Shown: positions 34,401 through 44,531 of the stretch, piece after piece | Layout of the letters: every line of letters starts with the position of its first letter | Numbering within the stretch: position 1 is the first letter of the stretch | Origin: Desmodesmus armatus | Lineage: Eukaryota > Chlorophyta > Chlorophyceae > Sphaeropleales > Scenedesmaceae | DNA: 64,000 nucleotides | Direction of reading: 5' to 3' | Assembly (NCBI GenBank): GCA_007449985.2 | Contig: VIIQ02000259.1 | Location: 1 to 64,000 of the forward strand | Notes under the pieces: generated by a model | Seen by the model: the letters and a program-made list of their open reading frames with translations, nothing else | Told to the model about the DNA's origin: nothing | Database searches by the model: none | Translations under genes and position numbers: made by a program

Positions 34401-36104
34401 TCCTGCTGCTTCAGCTCAGCCTGTCATGTGCTGGTGTGCTGCTTTTGTCCTGCAGGGAGGCCATTGGCGTGCCCCAGCTGACCACACCCCCCAGCAAGTT
34501 TGACTTGCTGAACGCCCGTTGGTGCTCCCCCACCCTCAGCATAGTGGACATCCGCACCACACCCAGCACTTTTGGCAGAACGGTCATCACCCCAGCGGCA
34601 GCAGCAGCAGCAGCAGCAGCCGCCAACAGCAGCAACCACGGCACCCGCACACCGCCCATCCTCAGCCCACGGGGCTTGGCAGAGTATGCGCACTCCCCGG
34701 CAGCAGTTGGGCAGGGCGGCGGCGGCAGCGGTAGCGGCAACTACAGCAGCACAGTGGCAGCAGCACTGAACATGGGTCTGCAGCTACCTCCTCAGCAGCA
34801 GCAGCAGCAGCAGCAGAAGCTGCAGCTGAAGTCAGCGCTCAAGCTTCCGCTGGGTGGTTGTGTGCACAGTCACCACTGTGGGGACAATGCGGCCCTCTGG
34901 CCCACTATCATGCCGGTGGCCAGCACAGGAGTGAGCCACTTGGGCGGGGCAGCAGGCTTTGGGTCTGCTGCAGATGATCGGTCCTGCTACAGGTGGGCTT
35001 GGCTTGAACTGTTTCCTCTTGTTCCTCCTTTGCGCTTGCGTTACTGCCGGTTTGCCACACAGCTGCTTGAGTGTTGTGTGATGTCCTTAGGACTCAAGTG
35101 CAGCACCCTGTCGGCCACCGAGTGGCTGGCCAGGCAAAACTGACCATCGGTTGCACTGTTTGTTGTCCTGTCGTGCTGTAGGTTTGGCCCCACACGGTTC
35201 AGTGTCATCCCCAAGGTGGCTGTGGGCAAGCTGAGCCTGAGGTTTGTGCCTGAGCAGGCACACTCCACGCTGATCGAGTGCCTGCAGGTCCACCTGGAGA
35301 AGAAGTTTGAGCAGCTGTGGTCAGCTAACAAGATGGAACTGCAGGTGAGATGGCCTCTACTATCCTTTGTTGTTTCGAGGTGGCCGCTGTTTGTTGAGGT
35401 GTCCCCCACTTTCCAGCCAATGTCATGCCCATTGATCAGTCTCTAGGCTGGGTCGAGCATGTGTTCAATTGGCGTTGAACTGAACTGGTATGAGGTATGA
35501 CTCAAGTGAGTGGTGTTGACGTATGACCCTCCCCATGCCCGCAGCCACTACCTTCATCCAGCTTCCATGTCAAGGACCAGTCATCACCCCAACATATGTT
35601 AGCAAGCCCCACACACGGTTATCCTCATCAATCACCCCAACACCCCCTTGCCTGCCCCCTTGCCCCCAGGTGCACTCCGTGGGCGACTGGTGGGAGGCAG
35701 ACCCCAAGAGTGAGCTGTTCCAGATGGCAGAGCGTGCAGTGCAGCGCGAGTGGGGCGCAGACCCGCTGTATGTGCGTGAGGGTGGCACCATGCCTGTGGC
35801 GAGCCTCATTGAGAAGATGCTGGGAGCCCCTGCTCTGATGATCCCCATGGGTCAGAGCAGCGACAACTGCCACTTGGCAAATGAGCGGCTGCGGCGGCTG
35901 AATTTGATCAAGGGAAAGAATGTGGTGAGGCATTTGCTGGAGGAGGTTGCTGCAGCGGCAGCGGCGGGGGTTGTCAGTGAGGCGGTGGCAGCGGCAGGGG
36001 GCGGGGAGGGAGCAGCGGCAGGGGCAGAGGGTGGTGCAGGGGTCGACGGCGGTGCTGCACCAGCAGGCAGTGGTGTTGGTGCCGGCACCAATGGCAGCAG
36101 CTGA
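25477..36104 (+). CDS. DUG3-DUG2: Dug3-WD40-Dug2 fusion: glutathione-degrading amidotransferase complex in one chain
   Basis: Twenty exons: 25477-25534, 25754-25940, 26307-26631, 27061-27507, 27685-27798, 28015-28095, 28293-28425, 28676-28717, 28915-29195, 29407-29553, 29832-29931, 30194-30332, 30565-32329, 32696-32843, 33022-33173, 33419-33649, 33962-34173, 34456-34992, 35182-35344, 35670-36104. The sum is 5697 nt, 1898 residues, with all phases matching. Residues 1-377: class II (Ntn) glutamine amidotransferase starting MCRLMAYIG (Cys2 nucleophile), with NLNGDGFGIGWY, CHPFQWGRYIWMHNG and HSDSAVSFAVF, as in Dug3. Residues 462-1051: seven WD40 blades (VRAWDL, VRVWDT, VKKYLP, VRVWHA, IRVWDL, VRVWNS, IRLWHM), with a Gln-rich insert before the last. 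Residues 1253-1898: M20 domain, with YGHYDVQP, GRGTSDNKGP, FEGEEENGS and SDNCHLANERL, as in Dug2. In yeast, separate Dug2 and Dug3 cleave the gamma-glutamyl bond of glutathione in the cytosol; the fused activity is inferred. Confidence 0.9.
29936..30033 (+). repeat. Tandem duplication in an intron of the Dug fusion gene
   Basis: Two diverged copies of about 54 bp lie in the intron 29932-30193. The first holds acatgacagttgtgcagt and atgcctgtaaggtggtacga; the second holds acatggtagttgtgcagt and gtgcctgtaggttggtatga. Each includes a possible cryptic donor (tgtaag, tgtagg). Confidence 0.7.
34187..34233. repeat. Hairpin with GATCTAGATCT arms in a Dug-gene intron
   Basis: gatctagatct then gcctc on the left pairs with gaggc then agatctagatc on the right, with a 2-nt bulge; the loop cccctctggagggc can pair further. 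It starts about 13 bp after the donor of the intron 34174-34455. Confidence 0.7.
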
Positions 36105-37862
36105 TGTGGCGTCATGCAGCAGTGGCAGTATGTTGGTGAGTGGGGCATGGTGGTCGCGGTGGTGGTTGTGGTGGCGCTTTGAGGCTTGTGGGCAGACAGT
36201 TGGTGGCTGTACATTGCACTGATGTATCATGAGGACACTGGTGGGAGCATCTTTTTGGCTGTAGGATGAGTTCCGAGGGATAGGTGCAAGAGGCTGAGTG
36301 GGGGTTGGGGCGGTAGGCGCTTGCAATGTAGTTGCTGCACGACTTTGCGCAACTACAGGGTACAAAGTCAGCTGGGGCAGTGCAGAGCAGCTGTGCAGCT
36401 GACTGCTGGCTGGCTGTGGGCAGGCCCTTGCATTCAAGGGAGACACTTGCTGTTGTGGTACTCGGTGTTGGCGTCATAGTGTGTTAGTGGATTAGTTTGT
36501 TCTGTGGCAGTGATGCTGGCAGTGGCAAACACACCTTCCGCATTGACAAGCACTTTTTCGCACAGTGGGGCTCAGACTGTGTGGTACACTCTGTCACAAG
36601 CTTCGGGTTCACCACGTTCGCCAGGTCCTGTCTCTTTGTACAGCATTTCATGGTTATATTTGCTGCGGGCTGATGTATCTGTTGGGCATTTTTATAAGGC
36701 TCGTTGGAAGGGGGTCAAGGATACAGCATTGCACTTTCACAGCTGTATGTTTGTCTTGTCTGTGCCTGTGGCCAGGTTGTGTGCTGGCACTACATGGTGT
36801 GAGCCTACCCCAGTAGGTGGGGCTGTGCTCACAGGCGATGTCTCTGTGTTGGAGAATGCTTGGCCTCTTGCAGTGCAGTTCAGCCTGCCTCACCCCTTCA
36901 TTTTGGTTGGAATGGAACTGTCAACCTGCAAGTTCCTGCTTGCAGCCCTTGCAGCTACATCATGTAGCTGTATCATGATAGCTTGGCCTTGCAGCCAATT
37001 GGCAGGCTGCAAAGGAAGCGAGGAGGCTCCATGGTTCTTGCTTTTACATGCATGTGCTCATGTGTGCGTTTGTGAGCTTCGCGTGGCGAAAACGGGTGAC
37101 AATCCGCCTCCCCAGCTTCCATGAAGGCCAACCTGGATGGACATTCTGGCCAGGCGTGTTGGCGGAAGCGTTCTGAATCAACTTCAAGCGTGTTGCAGTT
37201 CTGTTTGGAATCCAGTGCTTGAGAAACATCGGGTCATACGCTTCGAACGGCGTGTTCATGCTGAAGAAACAAGCATAGCAAGCCGGAGACTGCACATCTC
37301 CTGATAACCCCAGGTGAGTGCTCTGGATGAGCACAGGAATGGTCCTGCAGCCGTCAGCGACCGGCTATCGCAAGCCCCAGTCATTTGCGGATGGGGCGCC
37401 GTTGAGCTCCTAAATAAGTGCAATATGTTTTAAACGTTACGAAGATGAATTTGGTAGGTCTGATACTTGCACGGGTTCCCTGTCCAGCCACCACGCGCGG
37501 TTCCAGTGTTATTCGATCTCCTAGCGGGTGGATAGCGCTCTACTTGTGCGTACACCTCCCATGTACCATTGCTCTTAGCTTAGAAGCATTCCTTACTCTT
37601 TCTTCTGTGCATCCACAACACATCTCCCGCAACAGGAGGAAGAGGCAGGAGATCGGCAGACAGCGGCAAATCGTGCAGGTGGGGCGGAACTGCAGCTGTG
37701 TCCAAGTGTGAATTGTTGCTTAGTATGTTTGGAACATAATGGAGGGGTTTTCGGCGCCCGATGCGGCTTGCTTGATTTTGCTGTTGTGGTCAGTGGGGAG
37801 CTCGTAATTCTGCTCTAACACCGCAGCCGCGTGTGTTCATTGCCGCAGCATCCAGCAGGCCT
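36105..37862. other. Dug-gene 3' UTR and upstream region of the RRM gene
   Basis: 36105 to about 37080 is GT-rich like the 3' UTRs here; I see no TGTAA. From about 37080 to 37850 the composition drops in GC and loses the repeats, as before the other + genes, and probably holds promoter and 5' UTR. A minus-strand open frame in 37044-37334 (with NTPFEAYDPMFLKHWIPN) looks more protein-like than most chance frames but has no recognisable family and no start or splice context that I can support. Confidence 0.5.
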
Positions 37863-40529
37863 ATGAACAACGTTGCGGTCAGCACCGCGCAGTCGATGCT
37901 GTACAGCATGTCTCGGTCCGAAGCAGCAGACAAGGAGCCTCACACTGGGGTGGAGGTCCTTGCAGTTGCCAGCTCAGAAGCTGCAACATACAACCCCTCA
38001 GCACTGTTTATCAGCCCAGCATCAGTCCCAGATGCGCCGGTCAGCTCAGCACAGCCCTCCCCCCAGGAGCTGCTCACCCCCTCCCCCACACCAGCACTGC
38101 AGGAGCAGCGCACAATCTTCGTGGCAGGTTTCCCTCTGGACATGACAGAGCGGGAATTCGGCTGCCTGCTGACCTTCCTGCCTGGCTACGAGGCCTGCCA
38201 GCTGAGCTGGGGCACAGGGGCTCCCCAGGGCTTTGCACTGTTCAAGTGCAATACAGATGCTGTTGCTGCTGTTGAGCGCCTGGCAGGCCACCAGGTAGAG
38301 GTTGGTGCAGTGCTGAGGGCAGAACTGGCGCACAAGAACCTGGTTATCAAGGTCAGTGGGTGATCAGGGGGCCAGGTGGCGACAGAAACGGTACCGTGTG
38401 AGATGCGTTTCTGGCAGTTTCTGTGGTACTGTTGTGAAATTGACAGCCGTTGTTTTAAAGCCTTGCAATGTGCCGTTTTCCGAGCATTATCGCGATTGTG
38501 TTTGTCGTGAATCACAATGCCCATCTGCATACAGGCCTGGGGCACAAGTGAGACTGCAGCAGTGGCAGCAGTAGCAGCAGTAGCAGCAGTTGCACTATGT
38601 TGACACACATATCTGCAGGCAACATCACAGTAACAACAGCATCAGTGTCCTTTCTTATTTTGAATCAATTTCAAGGCATCCTGCAACAAGGTGGATGCCA
38701 TGCAAAGCTGTACTGACCTGCTATGCTCCTGTGCTGCTTCTCCTGCTGCCGCCTGCCCCACCCTTCCCCTACACCCCATGCAAATCATCCCCTTACACCC
38801 CATGCACGACAGAAGGACGTCCCAGTCAGCAACCAGCAGCTCACCCTGATGAGCACCATGCAGGCGAGGACAGACGCACTGGTAAACCCTGGCCTAGGAC
38901 TGCCCTTCCCCAACATGTTCCAGCACGCACCACAGCCAATGGTCCCCCAGCATCCAGGCTACACAGGAGTGGCATCAGCAGGTGGCCTGGCACCCAGCCC
39001 CAGCCTCATGCAGCAGACTTGGAGGCCACTGAGCAGCGCACGCGACAATGCACCCTGCAACACCCTGTTCATCGGTAACCTGGGGGAGAACACGAGGGAG
39101 GAGGAGCTGCACCAGCTGATGGGGACACAGCCTGGCTTCAGGTAAGGCGGCTGTGTGGTAGTTTAGGCTGCTGCAGTACGGTCTTTCATGGCAGCAGGTT
39201 ATGCTATCGTGCTATCATGCTGTCATGCTGTGTTGGTCAGGGCGGCTGTGTTGGTAGCAGCTTTGAGATTGTCAAGGTTGGTGCAGTGCAGTCTAGGCAG
39301 CAGATCTGCGCGTGCTGTTGAGAGATTAGTTGCTGGCAGTGGCGGTGGATAACTGCAGCAGCAGCTGTGCGTGGTAGGGTCGGGTTGTCAGCACAAGATT
39401 GGGACGAGGGGAGACACAACGTCTTGTTGTGTGCATGTGCACGTGCACGTGCCCTGCATAGAGTTCGCTGGTGACTCCAAAACCCCACACATGCGCTCTG
39501 ACCGCGCCCTCAACTTCCTGCACCTCATTTCCGTCCCTGCCCCACTCACAGGCAGCTGAAGTGGTCACCCACTGGCAAGGGCATCATCGCCTTTGTGGAG
39601 TTTGATGACGTGGCAACAGCATCATACGTGCACCAAGCCATGCAGGTGAGAATGAGGTTCTTGCAGCTGACAGATGGTATATTATGTGTTTGTGAGTACG
39701 TCAAACAGCATGGAGAAGAGTCGCCAGCTACTATACCAAGTTACCGCAGCACAAGTTCAGTTACATTTGCCTGCTCATGCTGCCTTCTAGCTGTACATCT
39801 TGCGCAAACACCAGTGTGGACGGGTCACCCTTCCAACATGCAGTGCATGCATCTATGCTGTATCGCATGAGTCACGGCAACAGAACGCCCTGCAGTCCGA
39901 TTGCAGTACAGCTTCCTGAATACTGTGCAGCACTTCTTCTTTCTGCCTACCACGCAATGCGCGCCATGCTGCCATGCAACCTTACTCTCTTGTAGTGTTC
40001 CATGCTGACCATCCGAGCATGTTCACGACGTCACCATGCTCGTGCTCTGTGCTATTCCGCCCCTATCCCTCCCCTGTGCTTCAGGGCGTCGTGCTGCCCA
40101 GTAATGACCGTGTGTATGTCACCACCATGTTCATACTGCCCACATGCTCATGCTCTTTGCTATTCCGCCCCTGTCCTGCGCTCCTGCTGTCCCTCCCCTG
40201 CGCCCCAGGGTGTCGTGCTGCCAAGCAACGACCGCGGGGGCATCCGCATCCAGTTCTCCAAGAACCCCCTGGGCAAGCGATCCCCACTGGACACAGCACC
40301 AAACCTGCACGGCCTCTTTGCCCCTGGAAACCCCGTCGCATCAGCAGGCATCCAGGCACAGCTCTACAATACCTCCCTGGTGAGCCCTGTCGGTATGGCA
40401 GGCCTAGCAGGCCCTACAGGGTACCTGGAGGTGGGGCCACACCAAGCCGCGGCAGCAATGGCAGCAGCAACGCAGGGTATGGTGACCAACGCAACACTGT
40501 TTGGGCCTGTTGGCACCATGCTGTTGTGA
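37863..40529 (+). CDS. Two-RRM RNA-binding protein (RBPMS / scw1-Whi3-like)
   Basis: Exons: 37863-38351, 38813-39141, 39552-39645, 40209-40529; 410 residues, all phases agree. RRM1 (about residues 82-163) has the RNP2-like TIFVAGFPLDMT and RNP1-like QGFALFKCN. RRM2 (about 245-328) has NTLFIGNLGENTREEELHQL, GIIAFVEFDDVATA and GGIRIQFSKNPLGKR. The last string is the signature of the second RRM in fungal scw1/Whi3, and similar to animal RBPMS/couch potato and related plant proteins. The segments before RRM1 and between the RRMs are Pro/Ala/Gln/Met-rich and disordered. Such proteins bind mRNA 3' UTRs and affect stability, localisation or translation; the target here is unknown. The donor after exon 1 is gtcagt, slightly off consensus. 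The last intron holds a duplicate of the acceptor and exon 4 start. Confidence 0.9.
40035..40238 (+). repeat. Duplicated acceptor and exon start in the last RRM-gene intron
   Basis: The real exon 4 start (40209, ggtgtcgtgctgccaagcaa) and its pyrimidine-rich upstream sequence have a copy whose acceptor point is at 40084/40085, reading ggcgtcgtgctgcccagtaa. The copy would encode GVVLPSNDR and is followed directly by gtgtat, a possible donor, so it could act as a 27-nt in-frame micro-exon. The copies are 124 bp apart. Confidence 0.85.
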
Positions 40530-43500
40530 AACGAGCAGAGTTGCGGCCGCTGGGAGTAGCGGCGTCGCTTTTGTGGGTGAAGCTGCTGCAGCGGCTGCGA
40601 TCGGAGGTGTGTGTGCTGGAGCTGAGTTGATACGCGCTTCGATTCCTGAGCTGGACATTTTTCATGAAGGCTTTGGGATTTTGGTTTGCTGGGGATGGTG
40701 CACAGATCTGGTGCCCGGGTCTTAGGCATCTGACAGAGACAGGTCGCGCATGTCAACTGCATGTTGGCCGATGTGGCGGGGTGCATGCATGCCCGCGTGT
40801 ACTGCACGCGCATGGCATGCTGCAGCATGAACACATGGCTGTTGCTGGCTGCGTTGCGATCGGTCCATTGGAGGTCTGAGTGTGTGCAGTCTCCCTACTG
40901 GTCTAAAGGCACATGCGGGTAGAGTGCTGGGTGCATTGTGCTGGTGTTTTGGGCTCCTGTTGCTTGCATGATGTGTGCCTTTGGCAGGACTCAGGCACTG
41001 CCCGTTTCATACCCATCTCTTTGCAGTATGGCATTGCTTCAGCCAGGGGTTTTGTTCAGGGTTTGAGATATCTACCCTGAGCGTCTATGCCTGGGCTGTG
41101 GTGGTGTGTCCTACAACTGGATGTCATCCTGCTTGACCTGTTTTGTTTTCCTGCCTAGTATTGTACTTACCTGCTTGCATGTTGTCGGAGGGGCGTCTGT
41201 GCGTCTATTGGCAGCAACCAACCATGTGTCCATACGAGGACGGGTGGGTGTTGCCAGAGAATAAGGGAGGCGTGGGATACGTTACTGCTTGAGACTGTGG
41301 GGTTGGTTATGTAGCCATGCATGCCATGTTGTTCTAGCCATCTTGCGAGCTGCGCTTTTGCATGCATGTATGTGTGGCATGCAGTAGTGTCTATGGCAGA
41401 GGCTATCGGTGCTTGGACTGCATCGTGGTACTATCAAGTGTGACTATCATGTTACTACCCAGGCAGTACCCTGTGGTGTGCCTACCAGAAGTAGCTATTC
41501 GGTTGGCTTATGCTTCTCAGTATGTGTTATGTATATACGTATGTATGTACAGGGTGCTTGCTTTATGAGCAGACTGGGGCGGTTGCATGGGGCTCCCAAA
41601 CCGTGGTGTTTGTCCGGTTGCCACCAGCACACTCATACCAGAGCCATCATAGCAGCAGTCGGCCAACACAGCTGGTTGTGTGCTGACTGTGTCGCAGGCA
41701 CTGCACACAGTTCAGGGAGTTAGCCTTACCGTTCTTCTTAATGATTGCAGAGTTGCTTTTGTACCCGTTTCTTGTGTGCCTGCACGTGCATGGGAGAAAG
41801 TGTCCGCCGTTCATGGACAGTCATCACACCAGCATTTGGAGCCAACTGTGGAGCCAACTGTGCACTGCCTGATTACTCCTGCTCAGATAGCTGGGACTGT
41901 CCTGCGCTGCATTTCATGTACCCTGAGGAGTCGGCAATGCGTTGGGGCCCCAGAGGTGGGGCTGCATGGGCACTGCTTATTTTACAGGGCTGCTGTTGCC
42001 CTTCTAATCGAGCTGCTGTGGCGTTTCTGACAGGGCCGCTGTTGCCCTCTTTCACTGGGCTGGTTTTGCCCTTTTGGCTGGGCTGGGTTGGGCTTCTGCG
42101 CCCTGTTGGCGGGGCTTGCGTGCCCCAAGCCATTCATGACACATCATATTCAGCTGCCCAGCTTGCAGGGCGTGGAGGTTTGGCCAGGTTTGGCGCGTGT
42201 CCGGGGCAGCCTGATTTCGTATGATCTTACGTTTTTTTTTGCGGGGTGTGTGTGCGCGCTGGACTACTCAGCGTCCACACTGCCTTCATCTACTAGATAG
42301 TATGTTTTGAGTGGATGGCTCTGCACGCAGTCACCATGCAAAGACGGTGCTGTGACATGCTGTGGTTGGTGCTGAATGAGTCAGTGCCTTAGGACCTGTC
42401 CAGCACCTGAGTGCTCATTTGCTGCTGAATTTGTGGTTACGTTCTTGACCATGTGATAGCTTGCGCATTCAGCGATCCCCTCCTGGCACACTGGCACGTA
42501 TGCTGTTTGAATGCAGCATTGCAGAGAGCAGAGGCAGCACAAGCATGCTTGGTGTGTGACGCTCTTTGTGTTTTATCGTCAGCCCCAATACAACCCGCAT
42601 GTCAGTTGAATGCTCACATTGGAGACATCTTGTGGCAAGGCTGCTGTCCGTTTTGTACGGCTTACATACTGTTTTGCGCTGGGGCATGATCTGTTGGATA
42701 TGCGTTGGATGCTTGATGTGCAGTGTTGTTGACTGCTGCTCAGCAAGAGGGCGACTGCATGGGGATTAGCCATGCGCGCAGAGTTCTCCGCTGGAGCCCT
42801 GCCTTCATCCGTTGCCAGCTACTGCAACCGCCAGCTACAGGCATGACATGCATTGTGCATGGGCTTGCTTACAGTCTCTCGGTGCCTGAGCATGTGACGG
42901 TTGTTGTTTGATATGCAGCATGACATGCAACGTGTGTGTGACATTGGGACACTGCCCATAGGTCTGTGCTAACAGACCCGCTGACTGTCGGCTTTATGCT
43001 TTGTCTAGTGATTACTGGTGGGACAGTCTGTGATCAAGCTTGTGAGAGTTGGTTCACTGACCACACTGCGTTGGTTCGTGTACGCTTGCCTGGGCAGCAC
43101 TTTTGGGGACCTTCTGTTTAGAAGCCCTGTTATGAAAGGCTGCACAGGCACGGCGGTGAGCTCAGAGGTTATGTGTGGTGGTGGCGTTTTGAGTGGGACA
43201 CGAGTGCTCACTGGACACTCAAGTTGGGGTGCTTGCTTTTGATTAGTACTGCCAATACCCGACACTCAGTGGGTGTGTTACCAGAGGTGGCTTGGGCACT
43301 GTTCTCCTGCTAGCCATTGTGGGCACAATCTGAGGAGGGAGACATGTGACATGTGATGTATTTCTGCATGCGTCGAGGACCAGCATACCTGCAGTCACAC
43401 ACATCTCACGACAGGATGGTTGTATGGCGGCATGCTTTGTGACCACTCGAGTGATCCATTGACGTCAGACCTATGAGCCCCTCGGGTTCTGAGTGTCGCA

Positions 43501-44531
43501 ACACCCTGTGGTTTGGGGAGTGGCCGTGTGGTCTTGCATTGTGCTGAAATAGGGAAATGCTGTAACAAATTGTTGCAAGTGACTGGCAAGCACCTCCTCC
43601 ACTTGGTGACCAGTGGTAAGAGAATGCCAGTGAAGACAAGAGAGGACCACACAGCACAGCCTTGGCTCAGCCTAGCAGGCCAGGGGGTCTGGCAACACAG
43701 AGCTTCACAAGCAAGAGCCAAAAAAAAAAACTGGGGCCACCTTGAGCCGCCAAAGTCAAGTGTCCGTACCAGCTGCAGTCAAACCACACACACTACTTGT
43801 CGATTTCGCCTCTGCAAGGGAAAAGCAGTCACCATGACTTGCAGCAGCGGCCACAGGGTGACCCCACTACTAACAGCATGAACAACCTAGCAACAAGACT
43901 AGTACAAGTCAAAGACTAGTACAACTGAGGTGACAGCTGTGCAACTCGACAGGGGCCCTGAACACCTCACATAAACCAAACTAGCAGTAAGTGGTATGCA
44001 TTTCATCTGCGCCTGGCTTCGCAAAAGCAGCCCGTAGCAAAAAAAAAGCACACCAGGTCAGGCCTCACCAACCCCAGCCAGGGAGCCGACACCATCACAC
44101 TTGGTAAGTAGCCACGCCTACAGAGAACCACTGGTCGCCTTAAGGCTCAGAGGGTTGTGCATGTCTAGCATGCTAGACTACCACACCCCCCACCTGAATC
44201 ACCACACTAGCTTGAGTGGACTTTGTGGCCAACGCACTCCAGCTCAGTTGCTGGTGGTCAGTGGGATGTGAACCCTCAAACCACAACTGACAACATCCAG
44301 GCTGCACCTGGTGCAAGTGGTGCACCTGCCAGACATTCACCACAGCATGACTGGAGGATCTTGCACTATTGACGGAGAACTGCTACGCCTGGTCAATCTC
44401 TCGCACCTAGCAGTGCTACGGACACGCTGCATGCACAAACTTGGGCAGTACCAACACCTGCTGCGCTGATCAACACGTCTGAGCAGGAAGAGGTCCACAC
44501 ACTGGAGGGCACACACCTGCGTCAGTTTGCT
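40530..44531. other. 4-kb convergent 3' region, RRM gene (+) and disordered gene (-)
   Basis: No gene is supported; open frames are short and without motifs. From 40530 to about 43600 the + strand is strongly GT-rich, as in + strand UTRs here. From about 43720 to 44531 it turns CA-rich. TGTAA at 43561-43565 sits at the switch and is the only one I find after the RRM stop, suggesting an unusually long 3' UTR of about 3 kb. Short A runs occur at 43720-43729 and 44039-44047 and a T run at about 42232-42240. An unannotated non-coding transcript cannot be excluded. Confidence 0.5.

Noticed and set aside
37321..37560. Possible tRNA gene (short GC-rich stems near 37380 and 37530)
   Set aside because: No full cloverleaf with A and B boxes could be assembled.
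40530..43560. Separate protein-coding gene in the 3-kb gap after the RRM gene
   Set aside because: Frames are short, composition is uniform GT-rich as in UTRs, and no exon with motif or phased splice sites was found.
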